Below are positions 1 through 8,704 of a stretch of DNA of 64,000 bases, piece after piece (within the stretch, counting starts at the first letter, position 1; every line of letters begins with the position of its first letter). Made by a program: the position numbers and the translations under genes. A model generated the notes under the pieces. The model saw only the letters and a list, made by a program, of their open reading frames with translations, was not told the DNA's origin and searched no databases. The DNA is from Cellulomonas carbonis (GTDB taxonomy: Bacteria > Actinomycetota > Actinomycetes > Actinomycetales > Cellulomonadaceae): NCBI RefSeq assembly GCF_014636275.1, contig NZ_BMEB01000007.1, positions 1 through 64,000 on the forward strand, read 5' to 3'.

Positions 1-100
1 GCCGGAACTCCGGCGGCTTGGCTGCAGGCACAAGGACTCCTCTCGGAGATGACATCGTCACCTCAGGACAGGTGTCCGGGGAAGCGGGTCAGGCTCCCGC

Positions 101-1567
101 GTGCTCGACCACTTCGCCGAGCACATGGCGCACTCGCCGAGCCGCATGGCGCCCGACTACGGCTACGAGTTCCGCTCGCTCGAGCGCACCGACGACGCCG
201 AGCACCCCGTGACCGTGACGCTGGTGCGCACCGCGGGGGAGCGGGCGGGCGAGGAGAGGGTCGTGCGGGCGCGCTACGTGCTCGGCGCCGACGGCGCGCG
301 CAGCCGCGTGCGGGAGTCGATCGGCTGCACCATGCGGGGCGACTCGGCGTTCCACGCGTGGGGCGTCATGGACGTCCTCGCGGTGACCGACTTCCCCGAC
401 ATCCGCCTCAAGTGCGCGATCCAGTCGGGCTCGGGCGGCACCATCCTGCTGATCCCGCGCGAGGGCGGTCACCTGTTCCGGATGTACGTCGACCTCGGCG
501 AGGTCACGCCCGAGGACCACCACGCGATCCGCAGCACGACGATCGAGCAGATCGTGGCGAGGGCGAACGCGATCCTGCACCCGTACTCGCTCGACGTGAA
601 GGACGTCGCGTGGCACAGCGTCTACGAGGTCGCGCACCGCCTCACCGACCGCTTCGACGACGTGCTGCCCGAGGAGCGGGGCACGCGGACGCCGCGCGTG
701 TTCATCGCGGGCGACGCGTGCCACACGCACAGCGCGAAGGCCGGCCAGGGCATGAACGTGTCGATGCAGGACGGCTTCAACCTCGCCTGGAAGCTCGGGT
801 ACGTGCTGACCGGCCGCAGCCCGGAGAGCCTGCTCGACACGTACTCCGCCGAGCGGCAGGTGGTCGCGCAGGCGCTCATCGACTTCGACAAGGAGTGGTC
901 GGGCCTCATGGCGAGGAAGCCCGGTGAGCTCGACCCCGGGTTCCTCGCCGACTTCTACGTCCGGACGACCGAGTTCCTCTTCGGGTTCATGACGCGGTAC
1001 GCGCCGTCGATGGTCGTCGCCGAGCCGGTGCACCAGGCGCTCGCGGCGGGCTTCCCGGTCGGCAAGCGGTTCCGGTCGGTCCCGGTCGTGCGGGTCGCCG
1101 ACGCCAACCCGCTGCACCTGGGCCACCAGCACCGCGCCGACGGCCGGTGGCGCGTCTACGCGTTCGCCGACGCCGACGCGCCCGACGACGGCTCGGCGCT
1201 GGTCCGCTGGGCGCGGTGGATGGCCGAGGACGCCGACTCGCCGGTCCTCGCCCACACCCCGGCCGGGGCCGACCGCGACAGCGTCCTCGACGTGAAGCTC
1301 GTCCTCCAGCGACGCCACGCGGACGTCGAGGTCACGGCGGTGCCCGAGCTCTTCCTGCCGAGGACGGGCCCGTTCGGGCTGGTCGACTACGAGAAGGTCT
1401 TCGCGGCCGACCCCGCCGAGGACGTCTTCGACGCGCGCGAGGTCGACCGGCGCGGCTGCGTCGTCGTCGTGCGGCCCGACCAGTACGTCGCGGGCGTCTT
1501 CCCGCTCGACGGCACCGCCGAGCTCGCGGCGTTCTTCCGGCAGCACCTGCTCGTGCGGACGCCGTAG
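101..1567 (+). CDS. FAD-dependent phenol 2-monooxygenase-like hydroxylase, N-terminally truncated
   Basis: The 488-residue product matches the central and C-terminal parts of flavin aromatic hydroxylases of the phenol 2-monooxygenase type. It shows a GADGARSRVR motif and the FAD-contacting GD segment RVFIAGDACHTHSAKAGQGMN (quoted in part), then a C-terminal thioredoxin-like domain that aids dimerisation in this family. Relatives are about 600-640 residues and begin with a GxGxxG Rossmann loop, which is missing here. The frame is closed upstream by TGA at 50-52 and no other frame in the first 100 bases encodes the missing part, so GTG 101 is only the first possible start. The protein probably cannot bind FAD normally, so this is either a decayed gene or one cut by the edge of an assembly. 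The hydroxylation role is inferred from the family. Confidence 0.6.
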   Translation: MLDHFAEHMAHSPSRMAPDYGYEFRSLERTDDAEHPVTVTLVRTAGERAGEERVVRARYVLGADGARSRVRESIGCTMRGDSAFHAWGVMDVLAVTDFPDIRLKCAIQSGSGGTILLIPREGGHLFRMYVDLGEVTPEDHHAIRSTTIEQIVARANAILHPYSLDVKDVAWHSVYEVAHRLTDRFDDVLPEERGTRTPRVFIAGDACHTHSAKAGQGMNVSMQDGFNLAWKLGYVLTGRSPESLLDTYSAERQVVAQALIDFDKEWSGLMARKPGELDPGFLADFYVRTTEFLFGFMTRYAPSMVVAEPVHQALAAGFPVGKRFRSVPVVRVADANPLHLGHQHRADGRWRVYAFADADAPDDGSALVRWARWMAEDADSPVLAHTPAGADRDSVLDVKLVLQRRHADVEVTAVPELFLPRTGPFGLVDYEKVFAADPAEDVFDAREVDRRGCVVVVRPDQYVAGVFPLDGTAELAAFFRQHLLVRTP

Positions 1568-1597
1568 ACCTCGACCGAGCGCGACGGGGGACGGTCG

Positions 1598-2254
1598 TCA
1601 GGTCGTACGGCGCGCGAGCAGCGTCGAGTCGTCGATCTGCACCGTCACGCCGTCGCGCACGGTCGTGCGCGGGCGCTGCTCGACGACGAGGGCCTCGAAC
1701 CCGTCGGGCAGCGCGGGCACGAGGTCGTGCGCGACGAACATCGCGCGGCGGTGCGACGCCGCGAGGTGCGTGAAGACGTCCGACGGTGCGTGCCCGACGA
1801 CGAGCAGGTGCCCGCCGGGCGCGACCGCGGTCGCGAGCCGTCGGGTCGCCTCGACCATGCCGCCGTCCGGCGGGTGCAGGAAGTGCGTCGTCACGAGGTC
1901 CCACGTGCGGCCCGCCGCGTCGAACGTGCGGGCGTCGACCTGCCACCAGTCCACGCGGTCGGCGACGCCGGCCTCCTCGGCGTGCCGTGCGGCGCGGGCG
2001 AGCCCGTTCGCGGAGAAGTCGGCGCCCGTCACGCGCCACCCCTGCCGCGCGAGCCAGACGACGTCGCCGCCCTCGCCGCACCCCACGTCGAGCGCGGTGC
2101 CGGGCGTCAGGCGCGACGCCTCGGCGACGAGCTGCGCGTTGGGGTGGCCCGACCAGACCGTCCCCTCGCCCGAGTACCGCTCGTCCCACGCGGCCGGCTC
2201 GAACATCTCGTCCGGGGCTCCGCCCTCGTGCTGGCCGTGCGCGTGCGCGCTCAC
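1598..2254 (-). CDS. class I SAM-dependent methyltransferase
   Basis: A 218-residue soluble protein with the SAM-binding glycine loop LDVGCGEGGD near residue 60 and the acidic residue of motif II in VTGADFS. It resembles small-molecule methyltransferases of the tellurite-resistance/thiopurine type (Methyltransf_11/25). GTG at 2254 is chosen because GAGGA lies 7 bases before it; the frame stays open further upstream but without a good ribosome site. It converges on the truncated hydroxylase with a 30-base gap. The N-terminus is His-rich (HAHGQH). The substrate cannot be deduced. Confidence 0.8.
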   Translation of the reverse strand: MSAHAHGQHEGGAPDEMFEPAAWDERYSGEGTVWSGHPNAQLVAEASRLTPGTALDVGCGEGGDVVWLARQGWRVTGADFSANGLARAARHAEEAGVADRVDWWQVDARTFDAAGRTWDLVTTHFLHPPDGGMVEATRRLATAVAPGGHLLVVGHAPSDVFTHLAASHRRAMFVAHDLVPALPDGFEALVVEQRPRTTVRDGVTVQIDDSTLLARRTT

Positions 2255-2399
2255 CGGGGTGTCCTCGCGTGGTCCATGGGGTGAGCATGCGGCTCCGCTC
2301 GCGGGCCGGACAACTCCTGTTGCCGAACCGGCAAGTCCCCGCGCCCTTGTGGCGACGCCGAGCCGCGCGAGAATGGTCCCCCACCGGGAGGGAGGCCGC

Positions 2400-4034
2400 A
2401 TGGAGCTGGGCCTGTACCTCGCCGCCGCGGTCGTCGGCGGCCTCCTCGCCACGGCGGTGCGCCTGCCTCCGCTCGTCGGGTACCTCGCAGCGGGGTTCGC
2501 CCTCGGGGCCGTGGGCGCGCCCGCGCCGGCCGGCCTCGAGCAGGTCGCGGACCTCGGCGTGGTGCTGCTGCTCTTCGCGATCGGTCTGAAGTTCGACGCG
2601 CGCACGCTCCTGCGGCGCGAGATCTGGCTCACGACAACCGTCCACCTGGTCCTGTCGACCGCGGTCGCCGTCGGCTTCCTGGGGCTGCTCGGGGTCGTGG
2701 TCCCGACGCTCGTCGGGGAGGAGGGCGTGGGGGCGTTCGCCCTCGTGGGGTTCGCGCTGACGTTCTCCTCGACGGTCTTCGTCGTGAAGGTGCTCGAGGA
2801 CCGGTCCGACACGACCTCGCTCTACGGCCGCATCGCCGTGGGCCTGCTCGTGCTCCAGGACGTCGTCGCGGTGATCTTCCTGGCGCTCGCGGGCGGCGAG
2901 GTGCCGAGCCCGTGGGCGCTCGGGCTCGTCCTGCTCCTGCCCGCCGCGTGGCCGCTGCACCGGATCTGGGACCGGATCGGCCACGGCGAGCTCCAGGCGC
3001 TGTTCGGGGTCACGGTCGCGGTCGGGCTCGGCTGGGGGGTGTTCGAGGCGGTGGGCGTGCACGGCGAGCTCGGCGCGCTGGTGATGGGCGTGCTGCTCGC
3101 GAAGCACCCGAGCGCGTCCGAGCTGTCGCGGTCCCTGATGACCTTCAAGGACCTCATGCTCGTGGCGTTCTTCCTCCAGATCGGGCTGCACGGGCGCCCG
3201 GGCCCGGACGAGCTGCTGCTCGCGCTGCTGCTGCTCGCCGTCCTCCCGTTCCAGGTCGGGTTCTACGCCGTGCTGCTGTGGGCCATGCGGCTGCGGCGCC
3301 GCACCGCGTTCCTCGCGGGGCTCGTCCTGGCGAACTTCTCCGAGTTCGGCATCATCGTCGCGGCCGTCGGCGCGTCGTCCGGGCTCATGGACGAGCGGTG
3401 GGTCGTCGTCGTCTCGCTCTCGGTCGCGATGAGCTTCGCGGTGTCGGCGCTCATCAACCGGCGCGGCGTCGAGCTCGCGACGCGCATGGTCCGGCTCCTG
3501 CCGCACCACAGCACGTACCAGCTGCACCCCGACGACCGCCTGGTCGACATCGGCAAGGCGGACGCGATCGTCCTCGGCCTCGGGCGGATCGGCGCCGCCA
3601 CGTACGTCCGGCTGCGCGACGAGTACGGGCTGTCGGTGGTCGGCGTCGAGCACGACCAGGCGCGCGTGCACGAGCTCGAGGCCCAGGGCTTCGACGTCGT
3701 CCGCGCCGACGCGACCGACATCGAGTTCTGGGCCCGCGTCGAGCGCGCGGGACAGGTGCGCGTCGTCGTGCTCGCGATGCCGTTCCACAACGCGAACCTG
3801 ATCGCCCTCGCGCGGCTCCAGGCGGCCGGGTTCACGGGCAAGGTCGCCGCGGTCGCGCGGTACGACGACGACGTCGCCGAGCTGCGCCGCCACGGCGCGG
3901 ACGCGGTCTTCCACCTGTACGGGTCGGCCGGTGTCGCGCTGGCCGAGCACGCGGCCGAGGTGCTGCTGCACCGCGAGGGCGCGGGTCACGCGGTCGACCC
4001 GGAGACCGCCGCTGGCCTCCCGCCGGCGGACTGA
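2400..4034 (+). CDS. KefB/KefC-type monovalent cation:proton antiporter (CPA2) with RCK domain
   Basis: A 544-residue membrane protein. Roughly residues 1-370 form about a dozen hydrophobic helices of the Na+/H+ exchanger fold, with the ETDE-like linker of CPA2 carriers absent or altered. Residues about 385-520 form a TrkA-N (RCK) domain with the nucleotide loop GLGRIGAATY. This is the architecture of glutathione-gated or nucleotide-gated K+/H+ antiporters (KefB, YbaL), which acidify the cytoplasm or export K+. The start is set by GGGAGGGAGG just before ATG 2400. It stands alone, divergent from the methyltransferase and converging on the broken GNAT gene. The ion specificity is inferred. Confidence 0.85.
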   Translation: MELGLYLAAAVVGGLLATAVRLPPLVGYLAAGFALGAVGAPAPAGLEQVADLGVVLLLFAIGLKFDARTLLRREIWLTTTVHLVLSTAVAVGFLGLLGVVVPTLVGEEGVGAFALVGFALTFSSTVFVVKVLEDRSDTTSLYGRIAVGLLVLQDVVAVIFLALAGGEVPSPWALGLVLLLPAAWPLHRIWDRIGHGELQALFGVTVAVGLGWGVFEAVGVHGELGALVMGVLLAKHPSASELSRSLMTFKDLMLVAFFLQIGLHGRPGPDELLLALLLLAVLPFQVGFYAVLLWAMRLRRRTAFLAGLVLANFSEFGIIVAAVGASSGLMDERWVVVVSLSVAMSFAVSALINRRGVELATRMVRLLPHHSTYQLHPDDRLVDIGKADAIVLGLGRIGAATYVRLRDEYGLSVVGVEHDQARVHELEAQGFDVVRADATDIEFWARVERAGQVRVVVLAMPFHNANLIALARLQAAGFTGKVAAVARYDDDVAELRRHGADAVFHLYGSAGVALAEHAAEVLLHREGAGHAVDPETAAGLPPAD

Positions 4035-4043
4035 CGCCGGCCG

Positions 4044-4474
4044 TCAGCGTTCGGGGTCGACCGTGCGGCTCACGATCCACGCGTGCTTGCCGACCTGCCT
4101 CACCCGGTCGAACCCGTGGTCGTCGAACAGCTCGACCGTGCCGGTGAAGAGGAACCGGCCGTGGGCGACGCGACCCTCCGTCACCTCCGAGATCGCCTCG
4201 ACCAGGCCCCCGCCCTGGCGCGCGATCTCGTCGAGCGCGGCGCCGACCGCGATCCGCGCGACGCCCTGCGCTCCTCCTTGACCTCCCGGCGGCTGATGCC
4301 GCGCTCGCGCCCCTCCGGGTGCCAGCCGAGGCACCAGCACCCGCCGAAGATCCCGTTGTTGCGCTCGACGAGCTCGGCGAAGACGTCCCACGTCGACGCG
4401 TCGAGCAGGCGGACCGAGTACTCCTCGGGAGAGGCCTCGGGCGGGCCCATCCCCGGGCCCATCCCCGGGCTCAT
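4044..4474 (-). pseudogene. GNAT acetyltransferase remnant with internal deletion and frameshift
   Basis: The first 68 or so codons from ATG 4474 encode a GNAT-family N-terminus with FGGCWCLGWHPEG and the following REVKEER. The family C-terminus (GVARIAVGAALDEIARQGGG and a final WIVSRTVD-like end) continues in a different frame down to 4044. In intact relatives about 80-100 residues, including the acetyl-CoA-binding core, separate these parts; here they are joined directly near 4262-4272. One deletion therefore removed the core and shifted the frame. ATG 4474 overlaps the stop of the upstream hydrolase (ATGA), so the two were a coupled pair. A short in-frame repeat of GGGCCCATCCCCGG lies at the start (MSPGMGPGMGP). 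Confidence 0.8.
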
Positions 4475-5148
4475 CCCACGACCTGCGCCAGCACGCGCGC
4501 GAGCTCCGCGGGTGCGCTGACCATCGGCCAGTGGCCCGAGTCGAGGTCGACGTACGTGACGGTCGCGCGCTGGAGCTCGGGGACGTCGCCGCCGTCGACC
4601 CACGCACGTGCCTGCTCGGGCGAGAACTCGGGGCACACGACGACGACCGGGACGTCGTACCGCCGCTCGTCCGTGTAGCGGACAAGGCCGTGCGCGACGC
4701 CCTCGGGGACGGGGATCGCATCGCGCTCGAAGGCGGCCCGGGCGTCGTCGTCCAGGTCGTCCGAGTCGGGGCCCTCGAACGGCTCCCAGCCCGGGAAGGC
4801 CATGGCGCCGTCCCGCACCGGGAAGAACTCCGCGTAGCGCTCGCCGTCCGCGGTCGGCACGCCGCCGATCAGCGCGACGCCCGCGACCCGGTCCGGCCGC
4901 GCGTCGGCCGCGAGCCACGCGAGGGTCGCCGCGGCCGAGTGGCCGACGACCCACACAGGGGCCTCGGCACCGTCGACCGCGCGGACCACGGCCGCGACCT
5001 GGTCGTCCAGCGTCGCGGCCGCGTCGCCGTCACCCTGGCCGGGCAGCGCGACGGGCACCGGGCGGTGCCCCTGCGCCTCGAGCGGTCCGACGACGGCGTC
5101 CCACGCCGACGCGTCGAGCCACAGCCCACCGACGAGCACGATCTCCAT
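4471..5148 (-). CDS. alpha/beta hydrolase
   Basis: A 225-residue alpha/beta-hydrolase with the nucleophile elbow GHSAA (about residue 86), an oxyanion region near VGGLW at the N-terminus and a C-terminal catalytic His in DSGHWPM. The length and layout match small esterases of the EstC/PNPE-like group. No signal peptide is seen. GGAGAGACC precedes ATG 5148. A possible -10 box TACTGT on the minus strand covers 5181-5186. It was co-transcribed with the now broken GNAT gene, which overlaps its stop codon. The substrate is unknown. Confidence 0.82.
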   Translation of the reverse strand: MEIVLVGGLWLDASAWDAVVGPLEAQGHRPVPVALPGQGDGDAAATLDDQVAAVVRAVDGAEAPVWVVGHSAAATLAWLAADARPDRVAGVALIGGVPTADGERYAEFFPVRDGAMAFPGWEPFEGPDSDDLDDDARAAFERDAIPVPEGVAHGLVRYTDERRYDVPVVVVCPEFSPEQARAWVDGGDVPELQRATVTYVDLDSGHWPMVSAPAELARVLAQVVG

Positions 5149-5265
5149 GGTCTCTCCGTCCCTCGGGGTGCGATGTCACGACAGTAGGGCGGTGCTCCGA
5201 CACGGCCCCGACCCCGCCGTGGTGCGCCGTGCAGCGCCGTCGCGCCGCTCGCGCGCAGACGAGGT

Positions 5266-5874
5266 TCAGGAGCCTGCCGTGGCCCCCGCTCCGCCCGGTG
5301 GGGCGGCCCGGGACGGGTCGTCGTCGCCGGCCGGGACCAGGACGGTCGAGAAGAGCCGGCGCGTCCGGGCGCCGTCGGGCCGGTGCTCGAGCCGCGGGAG
5401 GATCACGGCGCGCAGGTCCGCGACCAGGTCGGCGAGCTCGTCGTCGGTGAGGTAGAGCGCGTGCTGGCGGTACCCGACGCCGTCGCGCGCCAGGTCGACG
5501 TCGTCTGCGTCGAGGTAGCGGTCGAGGTCGCCGACGAGCCCCGCGACGAAGGTGAGGAACGCCCTGCGGTGGTCGTCGAGGCTCATCGTGGCCGCGGCGT
5601 CCGCGTCGACGTACGCGGCACCGGCCCGCAGGCGGTACGTGCGCTCCACCGCGCCGCGCACGCGCCGCTCGTCGGCGACCTCGAGCACGCCGCCGTCGAC
5701 CATCGCCGCGACCTGGCGGTAGAGCGTCGCCGTCGCGACGTCGGGGAGCGCGGCGCGCAGCTCACCCGTCGTCAGAGCGCGGTCGCCGAGGAACGCCTGG
5801 ACGATCCGCAGGCGCACGGGATGGAGGACGACGTCGGCAGGCCTGAGCGTGGTCACGGACCCAACCATACGCAT
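5266..5874 (-). CDS. helix-turn-helix transcriptional regulator (ArsR/winged-helix type)
   Basis: About 202 residues. The first 80 form a winged helix (VVLHPVRLRIVQAFL, then TTGELRAALP and TATLYRQVAAMVDGG), like ArsR-type or helix_turn_helix_20 regulators. The remaining 120 residues hold acidic helices that probably form the dimer or ligand domain. The start is unsettled: ATG 5874 and ATG 5868 are in the same frame and neither has a strong ribosome site. It is divergent from a hydrolase gene at 6034, and an imperfect palindrome lies between them, so it probably controls itself and that hydrolase. The ligand is unknown. Confidence 0.78.
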   Translation of the reverse strand: MRMVGSVTTLRPADVVLHPVRLRIVQAFLGDRALTTGELRAALPDVATATLYRQVAAMVDGGVLEVADERRVRGAVERTYRLRAGAAYVDADAAATMSLDDHRRAFLTFVAGLVGDLDRYLDADDVDLARDGVGYRQHALYLTDDELADLVADLRAVILPRLEHRPDGARTRRLFSTVLVPAGDDDPSRAAPPGGAGATAGS

Positions 5875-5876
5875 GA

Positions 5877-5905
5877 TTGACAACATTCTCACTTGTGGGA
5901 ATAGT
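5877..5905 (+). promoter_or_regulatory. promoter with embedded inverted repeat before the 6034 hydrolase
   Basis: TTGACA at 5877-5882 and AATAGT at 5900-5905 are separated by 17 bases. The spacer holds TTCTCAC-TT-GTGGGAA (5886-5901), an inverted repeat with one mismatch. This is where a repressor encoded by the divergent HTH gene would bind. The pairing of regulator and site is inferred from position. Confidence 0.55.
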
Positions 5906-6033
5906 GGGTGCGTGCCCACCGTCTCGACCCAGCCCGAGCAGGTCGCCGCGCGGCTCACCGCCGGCGGCCGGTGACGCTGACCGCCGACCGACCCCACCCG
6001 CGCCGCCTCAGAGCCACCCCAGGAGACACCGCC

Positions 6034-6963
6034 ATGACCATCACCGACCTGACCTTCACGTCGGATGGGCACACGCTCGCCGCGAGCCTCGCCGTCCCGG
6101 CGGGCGACGGCCCGTTCCCCGCCGTCCTCGTGCTTCCCGGCTCGGGCCCGGTCGACCGCGACTCGAACCACAAGCGCCTGCCGCTCGACATCACGGGCGC
6201 CCTGCGGCGCGCGCTCGCCGAGGCAGGGCTCGTCGTCATGGCGTACGACAAGCGCGGGGTCGGCGCGAGCCCCGGCGACTGGATGAGGGTCGGTCTCGAC
6301 GCCAGCACCCAGGACGCTCGTGCCGCCCTCGAGGTGCTGCGCGGACGGCCCGAGGTCGACGCGTCGCACGTCGTCGTCGTCGGCCACTCGGAGGGGGCGA
6401 TCCACGCCGCTCGCCTCGCCGCGGAGGTCGAGGGGCTCGCGGGGGTGGCGCTGCTGAGCGCCTCCGCGACGCCGGGCGAGGAGCTGCTGCGCTGGCAGAC
6501 GGGCAACGTCGTCGCGTCGATGCCCGGGTGGCTGAGGCGGGTGCTGTCGGTGCTGCGGGTGGACCTCGTGGCGAGGACCGAGCGCAACCGCCGGCAGATC
6601 GCGCGGACGACGACGGACGTCGCGCGGATCGGGGGTCAGCGGCTCAACGCCCGCTGGCACCGCGAGTTCATGTCGTACGACCCCCGCGTCGACCTGGCGC
6701 GGCTCACCGTGCCCGTGCTCGCCGTGACGGGGTCGAAGGACCTCCAGGTGCGGCCGTCGGACCTCGAGGTGATCGCGAGCACCGTGCGCGGCCCGGTCGA
6801 GGTGCACGAGGTGCCCGACGTCTCGCACATCCTCCGGCCGCAGGCGGGGGCCGCGTCGCTCGCGGGCTACCGCAAGGAGGTCCGGCAGCCCGTCGACGAG
6901 CGAGTCCTCCGGCTCGTCGTCGCGTGGGTGGGCCGCGCGGTCGGGGTGCCCGCGCAGCGGTGA
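6034..6963 (+). CDS. alpha/beta hydrolase, dienelactone hydrolase/acyl-peptidase-like
   Basis: A 309-residue hydrolase with LPGSGPVDRD (oxyanion-hole strand), DKRGVGAS, the nucleophile elbow GHSEGA (about residue 119), an acidic residue in TGSKDLQV and a final His in VSHIL. It belongs to the broad group of serine aminopeptidase S33/DUF1100-like hydrolases. AGGAGA sits 7 bases before ATG 6034. A regulator diverges from it. A hairpin at 6990-7030 follows. No export signal is present, so it acts in the cytoplasm; the substrate is unknown. Confidence 0.82.
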   Translation: MTITDLTFTSDGHTLAASLAVPAGDGPFPAVLVLPGSGPVDRDSNHKRLPLDITGALRRALAEAGLVVMAYDKRGVGASPGDWMRVGLDASTQDARAALEVLRGRPEVDASHVVVVGHSEGAIHAARLAAEVEGLAGVALLSASATPGEELLRWQTGNVVASMPGWLRRVLSVLRVDLVARTERNRRQIARTTTDVARIGGQRLNARWHREFMSYDPRVDLARLTVPVLAVTGSKDLQVRPSDLEVIASTVRGPVEVHEVPDVSHILRPQAGAASLAGYRKEVRQPVDERVLRLVVAWVGRAVGVPAQR

Positions 6964-6989
6964 TCTGGGGAACGCTGCCGTCGCGCCGA

Positions 6990-7030
6990 CGACCCCGGCG
7001 CTCGTCCCCTCCGGGGGAACGCCGGGGTCG
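6990..7030. terminator. bidirectional hairpin terminator between convergent genes
   Basis: A perfect 11-base stem, CGACCCCGGCG (6990-7000) with CGCCGGGGTCG (7020-7030), with a 19-base C/G-rich loop. It lies between the convergent hydrolase and ABC permease genes. There is no T-tract, as is usual in high-GC actinobacteria. Confidence 0.65.
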
Positions 7031-7052
7031 CGTCACGCGGTCAGGCGCGCGG

Positions 7053-7886
7053 TCAGGCGCGCGGTCGCCGGTAGGTCGCGCGGGCCCACCACCAGCCGAG
7101 CAGCGCCAGTCCCACGCACCAGGCGACCGCCGTCCACGCCGTCCCGGCCGCGAGGTCGCCCCCGCCGAGCAGCCCGCGCAGGGTCTCGATGACCGGCGTG
7201 AACGGCTGGTGCTCGGCGAAGACCCGCACCGCGGTCGGCATCGTGTCGACGGGCACGAACCCGCTGCCCAGGAAGGGCAGCAGCAGGAAGATCATCGGCG
7301 TGTTCGACGCCGACTCGACGCTGCGTGCCGCGACGCCCATCCCGACCGTGACCCACGTCAGCGCGAGCGTGAGGAGCGTGAAGAAGCCGACCAGCGCGAG
7401 CCACTCGCCGACGCCGGCCTCGGGGCGGAACCCGAGGAGCACCGCGACGCCGAGCACCGCGGCCGTCGCGACGAGCGTCTGCACCACCGCGCCGACGACG
7501 TGGCCGCCGAGCACGGCCACGGGTGCGACGGGCATGGTCCGCAGCCGCGTGACGATGCCGCCGGTCATGTCCATCGCGACGCTGATCGCGGTGGCCTGCG
7601 CGACGGCGGTCGCCGTCATGACGAGCATGGTCGGCGCGATGTAGTCCAGGTAGGCGGCCCGCCCGGCGGCACCCGGGGCGACGCCCTCGGCGACGCCTGC
7701 CCCGAAGGCCCCGCCGAAGACGTAGACGAACAGCAGCAGCAGCACGACCGGCATGCCGACGACCACGCCCGTCAGCGACGGGTAGCGGGCCATGTGCAGC
7801 AGGCTCCTGCGCGTCATCGTGACGAGGTCCTGCGTCGGCCGGGGCGCGGCGGCGACGGGCACGACAGGGCCGACGGCGGCGGTCAT
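7053..7886 (-). CDS. ABC-2 type transporter permease (DrrB-like)
   Basis: A 277-residue integral membrane protein with about six helices (for example VVVGMPVVLLLLFVYVFGGA and IFLLLPFLGSGFVPV) and an ABC-2 signature region near FAEHQPFTPVIETLRGLL. This is the DrrB layout of drug or lipid exporters. ATG 7886 overlaps the ATPase stop by one base (TGATG), so translation is coupled. It is the last gene of the EXLDI-ATPase-permease operon. Confidence 0.9.
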   Translation of the reverse strand: MTAAVGPVVPVAAAPRPTQDLVTMTRRSLLHMARYPSLTGVVVGMPVVLLLLFVYVFGGAFGAGVAEGVAPGAAGRAAYLDYIAPTMLVMTATAVAQATAISVAMDMTGGIVTRLRTMPVAPVAVLGGHVVGAVVQTLVATAAVLGVAVLLGFRPEAGVGEWLALVGFFTLLTLALTWVTVGMGVAARSVESASNTPMIFLLLPFLGSGFVPVDTMPTAVRVFAEHQPFTPVIETLRGLLGGGDLAAGTAWTAVAWCVGLALLGWWWARATYRRPRA

Positions 7887-8677
7887 CACGCCACCTCCTT
7901 CGAGTCGGCTCCGGACGGGGCGCCCGGAGCGGTGAGGGCGAGGAAGACGTCGTCGAGCGAGCCCGCGTCGTGCGCGGCCTTCAGCCCGGCGGGCGTGTCG
8001 TGCGCGACGAGCCGGCCCTCGTGCAGGACGGCGACGCGGTCGGCCAGCTGGTCGGCCTCGTCGAGGTACTGCGTCGTGAGGAGGACCGTCGTGCCGTGCC
8101 CGACGAGGGTGCGCACCTGCTCCCACAGGTCGCGGCGCGCACGGGGGTCGAGGCCTGTGGTCGGCTCGTCGAGGAAGACCACGCGCGGGTCCCCGACGAG
8201 CGTCATGGCGAGGTCCAGCTTGCGTGTCATGCCGCCCGAGAGCTGCTGGGCGGGCTTGCGGGCGGCGTCACCGAGGCCGAAGCGCTCGACGAGCCCGGCG
8301 GCGCGGCGGCGCCCCTCGGCCCGGGGCAGGTGGACGAGGTCGGCCATGAGCCGGAGGTTCTCGACGACCGTGAGCAGGGGGTCCACCGCGGAGAGCTGGC
8401 CGGTCACGCCGATGAGGCGTCGCACCGCCTGGGGCTCCCGGGCGACGTCGTGCCCGAGGACCCGTGCCGTGCCGCCGTCGGCCGGCAGGAGCGTCGAGAG
8501 GATCGAGACGGTCGTCGTCTTGCCGGCCCCGTTGGGGCCGAGCAGCGCCGTCACCGAGCCGACGGGGACGGAGAGGTCGAGGTCGGCGAGCACAATCTGG
8601 TCGCCGTACCGCTTGTGGAGCCCGACGACCTCGATCGCCGGGGTGGGGTCGGGCCCGGAGGGCCTGGTTGCGGGCAT
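7886..8677 (-). CDS. ABC transporter ATP-binding protein (DrrA-like)
   Basis: A 263-residue ATPase with Walker A GPNGAGKTT, the Q-loop, signature LSGGM, Walker B VVFLDEPTTGLDPR and the switch His in a TTQYLDEA context. The C-terminal extension after about residue 215 is typical of daunorubicin-resistance-type exporters. It powers the permease encoded immediately downstream. The EXLDI gene lies 48 bases upstream on the same strand, with a hairpin between them. The exported compound is unknown. Confidence 0.93.
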   Translation of the reverse strand: MPATRPSGPDPTPAIEVVGLHKRYGDQIVLADLDLSVPVGSVTALLGPNGAGKTTTVSILSTLLPADGGTARVLGHDVAREPQAVRRLIGVTGQLSAVDPLLTVVENLRLMADLVHLPRAEGRRRAAGLVERFGLGDAARKPAQQLSGGMTRKLDLAMTLVGDPRVVFLDEPTTGLDPRARRDLWEQVRTLVGHGTTVLLTTQYLDEADQLADRVAVLHEGRLVAHDTPAGLKAAHDAGSLDDVFLALTAPGAPSGADSKEVA

Positions 8678-8704
8678 GGTCGCTCCTCGCGCGTAGCCGG
8701 GGGA

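Noticed and set aside
89..1546. A 485-codon minus-strand frame opposite the hydroxylase
   Set aside because: It is the codon-mirror of the real gene and is rich in Arg, Asp, His and Val without any motif.
4471..5148. Haloalkane dehalogenase or epoxide hydrolase
   Set aside because: The nucleophile position is Ser (GHSAA), not Asp.
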